A DNA stretch of 12,636 nt from Nitriliruptoraceae bacterium. Its GTDB lineage: Bacteria > Actinomycetota > Nitriliruptoria > Nitriliruptorales > Nitriliruptoraceae. Shown in pieces: positions 1-6,608 of the stretch. The translations under genes were made by a program, and so were the position numbers. The notes under the pieces are model-generated. The model did not search any database. It was not told the origin of the DNA and worked only from the letters and a program-made list of their open reading frames with translations. Position 1 is the first letter of the stretch; the number at the start of each line of letters is the position of its first letter. The stretch is from contig SKTG01000273.1 in assembly GCA_007118045.1 (NCBI GenBank), positions 1 to 12,636 of the forward strand, read 5' to 3'.

Positions 1-599
1 CGCTGGCTTCGGCCGCGACGAGGTTGGCCGGTGGCGCCGGCGACCGCATGGTGGCCGTCCCCGGCGACGTCACGGACGCCGAACACCGGGAGCGGCTGGT
101 GGCCGAGGTCGCATCCGCGGGGCGTCTCGATCTGCTGATCAACAACGCCAGCGTGCTCGGAGGTTCCCCACCACCTCGCCTGGAGCGGCTCCACCTCGGA
201 GCCTTCCGGCACGTCCTGGAGGTGAACACCCTGGCGCCCACGGCGCTGCTGTCCGCCCTCGTGCCCGCCCTCCGATCGAGTGCCGGGGTGGCCGTCAACG
301 TGACCTCGGACGTGGCCGTCGAGGCCGCGGCGGGGTGGGGGGCCTACGCGGCCAGCAAGGCCGCTCTGGACGCCATCACCGCCACGGCGGCGGCCGAGCA
401 CCCCGAGGTCCGCTTCTACGGTCTCGACCCGGGCGACATGCGGACCACGATGCACCAGGCGGCGTTCCCCGACGAGGACGTCTCCGACCGTCCGGAACCG
501 GGCAGCGTCGTCCCCGCGTTGCTGTGGCTGCTCGACGAACGCCCGCCGAGCGGCCGGTACGTCGCGAGCGAGCTGCCGACCACGGCGGTCGCGTCGTGA
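1..599 (+). CDS. Short-chain dehydrogenase/reductase (SDR), 5' truncated by the window edge
   Basis: This is the C-terminal part of a classical SDR oxidoreductase, a soluble NAD(P)-dependent enzyme of unknown substrate. The reading frame is already open at base 3, so the start and the glycine-rich TGxxxGxG cofactor motif lie outside the window. A TTG at 24 is unlikely to be the true start. Visible features are the acidic GDVTD segment (cofactor/adenine pocket), the LINNAS motif equivalent to NNAG, the VNVTSD strand carrying the catalytic Ser, the active-site YAASK (Tyr codon at 345, Lys codon at 357), and a LDPGDMRT segment matching the usual PG motif after the active site. The stop TGA (597-599) overlaps the GTG start of the next gene by 4 nt, so the two are probably translationally coupled. 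The fold assignment is secure; the substrate cannot be read from the sequence. Confidence 0.88.
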   Translation, partial: LASAATRLAGGAGDRMVAVPGDVTDAEHRERLVAEVASAGRLDLLINNASVLGGSPPPRLERLHLGAFRHVLEVNTLAPTALLSALVPALRSSAGVAVNVTSDVAVEAAAGWGAYAASKAALDAITATAAAEHPEVRFYGLDPGDMRTTMHQAAFPDEDVSDRPEPGSVVPALLWLLDERPPSGRYVASELPTTAVAS

Positions 600-1684
600 G
601 CGCGGCCGGCGTGGCCGAAGCGACCTCACGCTGGCCGAGCTTCGACCTCGACCCCGAACGTTCGGCCACGGAGCCTCCCGAGGCACGCGGGGGCGGACGT
701 GACGAGGTCAGGCTGCTCGTCGCCGAGCCGGCTCGCATGCACCACCTGCGTTTCCGGGACCTCCCGAGCCGGCTGGAACCCGGCGACCTGGTGGTGGTGA
801 ACACCTCCGCCACGTCCCCCTCTGCGACGGACGGCCGACGGGCCGACGGTCGCGAGGTCACGGTGCACCTGTCCGGTCCGCACCCCGCCGAGGACGGCAC
901 CTGGCTCATCGAGCTCCGACGTCCCGACGGCACCGGTCCGATGCTCGACGCCGTACGGGACGAGACGATCACGCTCGGCGACGGCACGGAGCTACGGCTG
1001 CTGGAGCCACACGCATCCGTGGTCGTCGGGGCGCCGAGACGGTCACGACGGCCCCGCTTGTGGCGGAGCGCGGCAAGGGGTCACGAGCCGCTCGACCGGA
1101 TCCTCGAGCGCACGGGTCGCCCCGTGAGCTACGGCCACCTGGCGGGACACTGGCCGCTCCGCGCCCATCAGACGGTCTTCGGTCGCGAGCCGGGCAGCGC
1201 GGAGATGGTCAGCGCCGCCCGGCCGTTCACCCACGAGCTGGTCACCGACCTCGCGGTCCGCGGGGTGGCGGTCGCCCCCGTCCGTCTGCACACAGGCGTC
1301 TCGTCGCTGGAACGCGACGAGGCACCGCCTGCCGAGCGTTTCGCCGTGCCGGCGGCGACGGCCCGGCTGGCGGCACACGCACGCGCCCACGGCGGCCGGG
1401 TGGTCGCCGTCGGGACCACCGTGACCCGCGCGCTCGAGAGCGCCCTCGACCCCGAGGGTCGCGTCGTGGCTCGAGACGGCTGGACCGACCTGGTCCTCGG
1501 GCCGTCCCGTCCCGCGCGTCTCGTGACCGGACTCGTCACCGGCTGGCACGGACCCGACGCTTCGCATCTGCTGCTGCTCGAGGCGGTGGCGGGCGCCGGG
1601 CTCGTACGGCGGGCCTACGAGGCGGCCCTCGGCGAGGCCTACCGCTGGCACGAGTTCGGCGACAGCTGCCTGTTCCTGCCCTGA
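596..1684 (+). CDS. QueA-like protein (S-adenosylmethionine:tRNA ribosyltransferase-isomerase family)
   Basis: The protein is 362 aa, close to the usual QueA length of about 350. True QueA transfers the ribosyl group of SAM to the modified base at tRNA position 34 in queuosine synthesis. Family resemblance is clear in FRDLPSRLEPGDLVVVN near the N-terminus, HQTVFGREPGSAEMVSAA in the middle, VVAVGTTVTRALES, LVTGWHGPDASHLLLLEAVAG and the C-terminal YRWHEFGDSCLFL. The GTG start at 596 overlaps the upstream stop as GTGA. The same frame is open upstream to 335, but that part reads as a shadow of the SDR gene. Several motifs conserved in E. coli QueA are altered: NNTRVIPARLFG is NTSATSPSATDG, PTAGLHF is replaced by SAARPF, and GAGTF is GVSSL. 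No tgt or other queuosine gene is nearby. It is therefore best called a divergent actinobacterial family member of unproven activity. Confidence 0.85.
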   Translation: MSAAGVAEATSRWPSFDLDPERSATEPPEARGGGRDEVRLLVAEPARMHHLRFRDLPSRLEPGDLVVVNTSATSPSATDGRRADGREVTVHLSGPHPAEDGTWLIELRRPDGTGPMLDAVRDETITLGDGTELRLLEPHASVVVGAPRRSRRPRLWRSAARGHEPLDRILERTGRPVSYGHLAGHWPLRAHQTVFGREPGSAEMVSAARPFTHELVTDLAVRGVAVAPVRLHTGVSSLERDEAPPAERFAVPAATARLAAHARAHGGRVVAVGTTVTRALESALDPEGRVVARDGWTDLVLGPSRPARLVTGLVTGWHGPDASHLLLLEAVAGAGLVRRAYEAALGEAYRWHEFGDSCLFLP

Positions 1685-1747
1685 CCCATGCGCCGGGCCC
1701 TCGTAGCGGAGGGTCTACGGTACGGCGGTCGAGGACCCGGGGGTCGC

Positions 1748-3319
1748 ATGGAGCTCGCCCGCCTGGTGGCGGTGTCCAGGGAGGTCGGCGACACCCGTGC
1801 GCGCTCCCGCAAGATCGCGCTGCTCACCGACGCCGTGCGGGAGCTCGACGCCACGGAACGTGACGTGGGCATCGCCTACCTCGCCGGTGAACCACGTCAG
1901 GACCGGCTCGATCTGGGGCCGGCCGCGGTCCACGGCGTCGATGTCCCGCCGGCCGAGCGGAGCCGGCTGCACCTGCTCGACGTCGATACGGCGCTGCAGG
2001 CGATCGCCGACGTCCCCGCCGGCACCGGCTCACGGACCACCCGCGTCGGACACCTCCACGACCTCCTGGCTCGCGCCACCTCGGACGAGCAGGCGTGGCT
2101 GCGTGCACTCGTCCTGCGTGAACTGCGTCAGGGCGCGCTCGCCGGGCTGCTGATCCCCGCCATCGCCGCAGCGGCCGACGTGCCCGAGGTCGCCGTGCGG
2201 CGCGCGTCCATGTTGACCGGAGATCTGCGAGCCACGGCCCGGCTGGCGCTCGAGGGCGGGTCAGCCGCCCTGGACGAGGTACGCCTCCGGGTGGGCGTCC
2301 CGCTCGAACCGATGCTGGCTGCCACCGCTCCGCACGTGGCCGCCGCGCTCGAAGGTCGTGAACGCGTGCTCGTCGAGGCCAAGCTCGACGGTGCACGCGT
2401 CCAGGTCCATCGCGACGGCGACCACGTGCTCGTGGTCACCCGCACGCTCCACGACGTGACGCACCGCGTTCCGGAGGTCGTGGAGGCCGCTCGGGCGCTT
2501 CCAGTGCGCTCGATCGTGCTGGACGGGGAGGCGATCGCGTTCGACCGTCGGGGGCGGCCGCGCCCCTTCCAGGAGACGATGCAGCGCTTCGGCCGCGAAC
2601 GCGAGCTCGCGGAGGTCCGTGCCGAGGTGCCGCTCGAGGTGCGTTTCTTCGACGTGCTCCACCTCGACGGTGGCGATCTCCTCGACCGACCACTGGCGCA
2701 ACGGCGGCGCGCCCTCGAGGCGGTCGTTCCCTCTGCTCTGCGGACGCGAGCGGTGGCCACCGGTTCCGTCACCGAAGCCACCTCCTTCGTGGCCGAGGTG
2801 CTCCGGTCCGGGCACGAGGGCGCGATGGTCAAGGACCTGTCGGCGCCCTACGAGGCCGGCCGCCGCGGCGCCAGTTGGCGCAAGATCAAGCCCGTACACA
2901 CCCTCGACCTGGTCGTGCTCGCGGCGGAATGGGGATCCGGACGTCGCCGCGGCTGGCTGTCCAACCTGCACCTGGGTTGTCGGGACGACCGGTACGGGCC
3001 CGGGGCCGCATCCGAGGGCGACGGGCTGGTGATGCTGGGCAAGACCTTCAAGGGGCTCACGGACGAGGTGCTGCGATGGCAGACCGAGGCGCTCCTGGAG
3101 CGTGAGACGGCCCGCGAGGGCCACGTCGTCCGCGTGCGGCCCGACCTGGTGGTGGAGATCGCCTGCGACGGCCTGGTCCGCTCGACGCGCTACCCCGGTG
3201 GTGTGGCACTGCGCTTCGCCCGGGTCAAGCACTACCGACCGGACAAGGACGTCGACGGGATCGAACCCCTGTCGGCGATGTTGGCGATCCACCGGGGAGA
3301 GCGGTTGCCGGAGCTCTGA
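1748..3319 (+). CDS. lig: ATP-dependent DNA ligase (LigB type)
   Basis: This enzyme seals DNA nicks through a covalent lysyl-AMP intermediate and is probably an accessory repair ligase beside NAD-dependent LigA. The protein is 523 aa from the chosen start. An N-terminal helical DNA-binding domain (about 1-190) is followed by the nucleotidyltransferase core: motif I KLDGAR with the adenylated Lys212, motif III LDGEAI (258-263), motif IIIa FFD (300-302), motif IV EGAMVKD (357-363) and motif V WRKIK (377-381). An OB-fold domain follows (about 385-523). The ATG at 1748 begins MELARLVAVSREV, which matches the usual N-terminus of this family. An ATG at 1688 would add 20 residues but has no ribosome-binding site. 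Upstream of 1748 are GAGGA (1731-1735) and a G-run. The gap to the QueA-like gene is 63 bp, so it may share that transcript. Confidence 0.95.
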   Translation: MELARLVAVSREVGDTRARSRKIALLTDAVRELDATERDVGIAYLAGEPRQDRLDLGPAAVHGVDVPPAERSRLHLLDVDTALQAIADVPAGTGSRTTRVGHLHDLLARATSDEQAWLRALVLRELRQGALAGLLIPAIAAAADVPEVAVRRASMLTGDLRATARLALEGGSAALDEVRLRVGVPLEPMLAATAPHVAAALEGRERVLVEAKLDGARVQVHRDGDHVLVVTRTLHDVTHRVPEVVEAARALPVRSIVLDGEAIAFDRRGRPRPFQETMQRFGRERELAEVRAEVPLEVRFFDVLHLDGGDLLDRPLAQRRRALEAVVPSALRTRAVATGSVTEATSFVAEVLRSGHEGAMVKDLSAPYEAGRRGASWRKIKPVHTLDLVVLAAEWGSGRRRGWLSNLHLGCRDDRYGPGAASEGDGLVMLGKTFKGLTDEVLRWQTEALLERETAREGHVVRVRPDLVVEIACDGLVRSTRYPGGVALRFARVKHYRPDKDVDGIEPLSAMLAIHRGERLPEL

Positions 3320-3336
3320 AACCCCGCCGTCCGGCA

Positions 3337-3354
3337 CCGAGCGCGGCCGCTCGG
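3337..3354 (+). terminator. Candidate intrinsic hairpin terminator after lig
   Basis: A perfect 7-bp stem (CCGAGCG, loop CGGC, CGCTCGG) begins 17 nt after the lig stop codon. It has no T-tract, which is usual for high-GC actinobacterial terminators. Position and symmetry suggest it ends the SDR/QueA-like/lig transcript before the pstB promoter. Confidence 0.5.
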
Positions 3355-3374
3355 GAGCAGCGGCGGCTCACCCC

Positions 3375-3390
3375 CGGTCCTCGAGGACCG
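3375..3390. repeat. Perfect 16-bp palindrome CGGTCCTCGAGGACCG
   Basis: The sequence is fully self-complementary with no spacer. It lies between the lig terminator hairpin and the pstB PHO box. It could be an operator for a dimeric regulator, or a second termination hairpin that would have to open a few central pairs to form a loop. The sequence alone does not decide. Confidence 0.4.
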
Positions 3391-3418
3391 TCCAAAGGTC
3401 GGCGGCTGGCCAGCGGGC

Positions 3419-3440
3419 GTTCACCAGGCGGTTACCTGCC
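3419..3440 (+). promoter_or_regulatory. PHO box (PhoP-type direct repeats) upstream of pstB
   Basis: Two 11-nt direct repeat units lie end to end: GTTCACCAGGC followed by GGTTACCTGCC. The first unit has the exact heptamer GTTCACC of the Streptomyces PHO box and the second matches it at 5 of 7 positions. The element ends 73 bp before the pstB ATG and points towards it, as expected for activation by phosphorylated PhoP under phosphate limitation. No clear -10 hexamer is visible downstream. Confidence 0.6.
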
Positions 3441-3513
3441 GCCGCGAGACTGGGCGCTGTCAGCGACCACCGACGCCTGTCCGGCCACGCGGCCGGCACC
3501 TCACGGAGCCACG

Positions 3514-4392
3514 ATGGATCAGCGCACCGACACGGCGGACCCCACGACGGTCGACCCCCCGGGACACCGGCCTGCGGTCGTCACCCAGGTCGGTCGACGA
3601 GCCCACCCGCACGGCGCCGTCCACGTCTCGCTCGAGGACGTGACCGTCCGCTACGGCGACTTCATCGCCGTGCGCGGGGTCTCCTTCGAGGTACCCCGCA
3701 ACGAGATCACCGCGCTGATCGGCCCGAGCGGTTGTGGCAAGTCCACGCTGCTGCGTGCGCTGAACCGCATGAACGACCTCATCCCGAGCGCGGCCGTATC
3801 GGGCCACATCCACTACAACGGCGAGGACATCTACGCCGACGCCGTCGATCCCGTGGAGGTCAGGCGGCGGATCGGGATGGTCTTCCAGAAACCCAACCCG
3901 TTCCCGAAGTCGATCTACGACAACGTCGCGTTCGGGCCGCGCCTCAACGGTTTCGACGGTGACCTCGACGGGCTGGTCGAGGCCAGCCTTCGGCGGGCGG
4001 CTCTGTGGGACGAGGTCAAGGACAAGCTCGGCAACAGCGGCCTCTCCCTGTCCGGCGGGCAGCAACAGCGCCTCTGCATCGCTCGGGCGATCGCCGTCGA
4101 CCCGGACGTGATCCTCATGGACGAGCCCTGCTCGGCCCTCGACCCGATCGCCACGCTGCGGATCGAGGAGCTCATGGAGGACATGAAGGACGACTACACC
4201 ATCGTCATCGTGACCCACAACATGCAACAGGCGGCGCGGGTCTCCGACCTCACGGCCTTCTTCACCGTGGACGTCGACGACACGACGGGTATGCGGACCG
4301 GCGAGCTCGTGGAGATCGACGACACGGAGAAGATCTTCACCGACGCCGGCGACGAGCGCACCGAGGCCTACATCACCGGCCGCTTCGGCTGA
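3514..4392 (+). CDS. pstB: Phosphate ABC transporter ATP-binding protein PstB
   Basis: This is the cytoplasmic ATPase that drives phosphate uptake through the PstCA channel. The protein is 292 aa, about 30 residues longer than typical PstB because of an unconserved polar N-terminal extension (about 1-36). Motifs are Walker A GPSGCGKST (70-78), Q-loop Gln125 in GMVFQKPNPF, signature LSGGQ (179-183), Walker B VILMDEP (199-205) and switch His235 in VTHNMQQ. The VFQKPNPFP and Y-D-N-V stretches are PstB-specific. The ATG at 3514 has GGAG at 3505-3508, a spacing of 5 nt. A 6-bp hairpin (3481-3496) lies in the leader. Unusually, pstB is not in the pstSCA operon but converges on pstA from the opposite strand, with its own PHO box. 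The two stop codons are about 190 bp apart. Confidence 0.97.
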   Translation: MDQRTDTADPTTVDPPGHRPAVVTQVGRRAHPHGAVHVSLEDVTVRYGDFIAVRGVSFEVPRNEITALIGPSGCGKSTLLRALNRMNDLIPSAAVSGHIHYNGEDIYADAVDPVEVRRRIGMVFQKPNPFPKSIYDNVAFGPRLNGFDGDLDGLVEASLRRAALWDEVKDKLGNSGLSLSGGQQQRLCIARAIAVDPDVILMDEPCSALDPIATLRIEELMEDMKDDYTIVIVTHNMQQAARVSDLTAFFTVDVDDTTGMRTGELVEIDDTEKIFTDAGDERTEAYITGRFG

Positions 4393-4394
4393 GC

Positions 4395-4409
4395 CGACCC
4401 GCGCGGTCG
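4395..4409 (+). terminator. Weak hairpin just after pstB
   Basis: CGACC, a CGCGC loop and GGTCG form a 5-bp stem starting 2 nt after the pstB stop. This is a weak candidate for a pstB terminator in the convergent spacer 4393-4583. A CGGATC/GATCCG inverted repeat further along the same spacer is an alternative. Confidence 0.25.
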
Positions 4410-4521
4410 CCGACGCTCCGCGGTCGCGGCCGTGGTAGCCGAGCGACCCGGACGGCGTCCACGCCGGTCGAGAACCCGGTCGGATCGGGATCCGTTCGAG
4501 ATGCGCGAGATGGCGACGAGG

Positions 4522-4561
4522 CCTCGTGCTCCCTGTCGCACGCCGCGACCTCGTGCTCCCT
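4522..4561. repeat. Direct repeat pair CCTCGTGCTCCCT in the pstB/pstA convergent spacer
   Basis: Two identical 13-bp copies lie at 4522-4534 and 4549-4561, 27 bp apart start to start. The first copy overlaps a 12-bp palindrome, ACGAGGCCTCGT (4516-4527). The second runs into the pstA terminator hairpin. Function is unknown; a local duplication is the simplest reading. Confidence 0.5.
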
Positions 4562-4580
4562 CGCCAACGCCGTGGCGAGG
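4559..4580 (-). terminator. Hairpin terminator candidate for the pstSCA operon
   Basis: CCTCGCCA and TGGCGAGG form a perfect 8-bp stem with a 6-nt loop, 3 nt beyond the pstA stop codon. There is no T-tract. Its position directly after the last gene of the operon and before the converging pstB makes a termination role likely. Confidence 0.5.
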
Positions 4581-4583
4581 CCG

Positions 4584-5504
4584 TCAGATCTGGCGGCGGC
4601 TCGCGACGATGCGCGCCCCGATCGACAGCAGCAGGGTGATCAGGATCAGCGTCAGCCCGCCGGCCCACGCCCGCTCGATGCCGGCGTCGAAGGGCTGGGT
4701 GAAGCCGTCGAGCATCAACAGTCCGATGTCGCTCTGCGGTGCGCCGGTGAGCGACGTGACGACCTGGCGCGCCCCCAGTGCCGTGAGGATCAACGGGGCG
4801 GTCTCGCCGGCACCACGCGCCACGGCCAGGATCGCGCCGGTGGTCAGGCCGGGTGCGGCCGCCGGGAGCGTGACCCGCAGCGTCGTCTGCCACTCCCGGG
4901 CCCCCAGGCCGTAGCTGGCGGCGCGCAGGTCCGCGGGTACGAGTCGCAACATCTCCTCGGAGGACCGCACGACGATCGGCAGCATGATGATGGCCAGGGA
5001 CGTCGCGCCCGCGAGCGTCCCGAAGCCGAGACCGAAACCTCCGCTTCCGCTCACCAGCAAGGCGTAGACGGCCAGACCGACGAAGATCGAAGGCACGCCG
5101 GTCATGACGTCCGTGAAGAAGCGGACGACCGAGGCGTACCGCCCGTTCGGCCGCTCCGAGAGGTAGACGGCGGCGGCGATGCCGAGCGGCACGGCCAGCA
5201 GCGTGGCGATGCCGGTCATGTAGAGCGTGCCGACGATGCCGTGGAGGTAGCCGCCACCCCGGTCCCGGTAGGAGAGGGGCTCGATCCGGGTGATGAACTC
5301 CCAGCCGAACGCGGTCGCGCCGTTGCTCACCACCTGCCAGAGGAGCAGGACCAGCGGCACCACGGCCGCCATCACGCAGCCGAACATCACCACGGACATG
5401 ATCCGTGAGATCCGTTCGCGGCGCCTGGCGTTGGACGTGACCTCGAGGAGGCTACGTGGCTCCAGGTCGTCGGCTTCGGTCCGCGTCGTGGTTCCGATGC
5501 TCAT
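4584..5504 (-). CDS. pstA: Phosphate ABC transporter permease PstA
   Basis: This is one of the two membrane permeases of the PstSCAB phosphate importer. The protein is 306 aa, a normal length. After a polar cytoplasmic N-terminus (about 1-33) come six predicted hydrophobic segments, the first at about 34-59 (IMSVVMFGCVMAAVVPLVLL) and the last near the C-terminus (LTLILITLLLSIGARIV). The permease EAA-type loop that docks on PstB is ADLRAASYGLGAREWQTTLR and the segment after it (about 191-223). The GETAPLILTALG stretch is typical of PstA. The ATG start overlaps the pstC TGA as ATGA, with GGAGGGAG 9 nt upstream, so translation is coupled to pstC. The gene ends the minus-strand operon, and the expected next gene, pstB, is on the other strand. 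Confidence 0.96.
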   Translation of the reverse strand: MSIGTTTRTEADDLEPRSLLEVTSNARRRERISRIMSVVMFGCVMAAVVPLVLLLWQVVSNGATAFGWEFITRIEPLSYRDRGGGYLHGIVGTLYMTGIATLLAVPLGIAAAVYLSERPNGRYASVVRFFTDVMTGVPSIFVGLAVYALLVSGSGGFGLGFGTLAGATSLAIIMLPIVVRSSEEMLRLVPADLRAASYGLGAREWQTTLRVTLPAAAPGLTTGAILAVARGAGETAPLILTALGARQVVTSLTGAPQSDIGLLMLDGFTQPFDAGIERAWAGGLTLILITLLLSIGARIVASRRQI

Positions 5505-6505
5505 GCGACGACACTCCCTCCGACGCGGCGGTTCACCCGCGCGACGATCAGTCGAGCGGCGATGTTCACGGACATCGTGATGAAGAACAGGGTCACCCCG
5601 ATGGCGAGCAGTGCCCAGACGGCCTCGGGGTGGGCGTCGGCGAAGGTGTTGGCGATCACCGCGGTCATCGAGTCGCCACCGAAGAACAGCTGCGGCGCCC
5701 AGCGCTGGCTCGACCCGATCAGGACCGCGACCGCGAGCGTCTCGCCGAGAGCCCGCCCGAGCCCGAGCATCGTGCCGCCCACGATGCCAGAGAAGCTCTG
5801 GGGCACGATCACCCGGCTCATCACCTCCCAGCGCGTCGCGCCCATCGCGAACGCCGCGTTGCGCTCGTCGGCGGGGACCTGCGCGAACACGTCGCGGCAG
5901 ATGGCCGTGATGATCGGCAGGATCATGATCGTGAGGATGTTGGCCGCGGACCAGTAGCTGGCCAGCAGCACCGGCGGCCCGAAGAACGTCGTGGCCTCCC
6001 CCAGGGGCGAGCCGGCGACCAGCTCACCCATCGGGCCCCAGAAGACGACCCGGAAGAAGTAGAGGCCGACCAACGCGTAGACGACGCTCGGGACCATGGC
6101 CAGCGTGTCGATCGTGTAGATCAACGGCTTGCGCAGCCATGCGGGGGCGACCTCGTTGGTGAAGAGGGCGATCCCGATCGAAGTGGGCACCGCCAGCAGG
6201 ATCGCGATGAAGGAGATCTTCAGGGTGCCGTAGATGAACGGGAACGCGCCGTAGGTCCCGGTCACCTCGCTGCGCGAGGTCCCGACACTCCACTCCTGGC
6301 CGGTGACGAACCCGAAGATGCCCTCGGAGGCGAACACCGGGGAGGCCTCGATGCTGGTCCGCACGATCATCGCGGCGAGGATGAGAAGGACGCTGGACGC
6401 GGCCAGGACGAGCATCGCGCGGAAGAGCGGATCCGCACGGCGTCCGCGGGCGCTGCCCCGGAGACCACGATGCGTAGGGGCGAAGGCGGTGCTAGTCGAG
6501 CTCAA
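5501..6505 (-). CDS. pstC: Phosphate ABC transporter permease PstC
   Basis: This is the second membrane permease of the phosphate importer. The protein is 334 aa from the chosen start. It has a polar N-terminus, a first membrane segment at about 29-49, a periplasmic loop (about 50-90), five further hydrophobic segments, and the EAA loop ERNAAFAMGATRWEVMSRVI (start of 214-240). GRALGETLAVAVLIG after the loop is characteristic of PstC. The same frame stays open upstream to 6709, but that stretch overlaps pstS. The TTG at 6505 is preceded by AGAGGAG with 8-nt spacing and gives a normal PstC N-terminus (MSSTSTAFAPTHRG), so it is chosen. Spacing to pstS is 103 bp and holds a strong hairpin. The rare TTG start and the hairpin both suit lower expression than pstS. 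Confidence 0.95.
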   Translation of the reverse strand: MSSTSTAFAPTHRGLRGSARGRRADPLFRAMLVLAASSVLLILAAMIVRTSIEASPVFASEGIFGFVTGQEWSVGTSRSEVTGTYGAFPFIYGTLKISFIAILLAVPTSIGIALFTNEVAPAWLRKPLIYTIDTLAMVPSVVYALVGLYFFRVVFWGPMGELVAGSPLGEATTFFGPPVLLASYWSAANILTIMILPIITAICRDVFAQVPADERNAAFAMGATRWEVMSRVIVPQSFSGIVGGTMLGLGRALGETLAVAVLIGSSQRWAPQLFFGGDSMTAVIANTFADAHPEAVWALLAIGVTLFFITMSVNIAARLIVARVNRRVGGSVVA

Positions 6506-6513
6506 CGGCGGAG

Positions 6514-6520
6514 CTCCTCT
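6514..6520 (-). promoter_or_regulatory. Ribosome-binding site AGAGGAG deciding the pstC TTG start
   Basis: On the minus strand AGAGGAG ends 8 nt before TTG at 6505. No ATG or GTG start nearby has a comparable site, so this settles the start of pstC. Confidence 0.75.
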
Positions 6521-6556
6521 CGTCTCGTGACCTTCGTCGATCCGACGACGCCGGCG

Positions 6557-6592
6557 GTGCCGGGGCGAGCCGCTGGACGGCCGCCCCGGCAC
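6557..6592 (-). terminator. Strong stem-loop between pstS and pstC (attenuator or mRNA stabiliser)
   Basis: GTGCCGGGGCG (6557-6567) pairs perfectly with CGCCCCGGCAC (6582-6592). Past a one-base bulge (A6568), GCCG pairs with CGGC round a 5-nt loop, giving 15 pairs in all. It lies 17 nt beyond the pstS stop and 50 nt before pstC. It has no following T-tract. It probably protects the pstS transcript 3' end or causes partial termination, so that binding protein outnumbers permease. Confidence 0.65.
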
Positions 6593-6608
6593 GTGCACCG
6601 GGTCGGCA

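Noticed and set aside
335..595. N-terminal extension of the QueA-like protein
   Set aside because: It overlaps the SDR active-site coding region and reads as Arg/Gly/Pro-rich shadow sequence; the GTG at 596 gives a normal family N-terminus.
1225..1231. GTTCACC heptamer inside the QueA-like gene (others at 5531-5537 in pstC and 12625-12631)
   Set aside because: None has a related heptamer 11 nt downstream, and all lie in coding sequence. One or two chance occurrences of a 7-mer are expected in a window this size.
4005..5408. Long open frame on the plus strand across the end of pstB and all of pstA
   Set aside because: It is antisense to pstA and composed of Arg/Asp/His-rich low-information sequence, as expected from G/C third positions read on the opposite strand.
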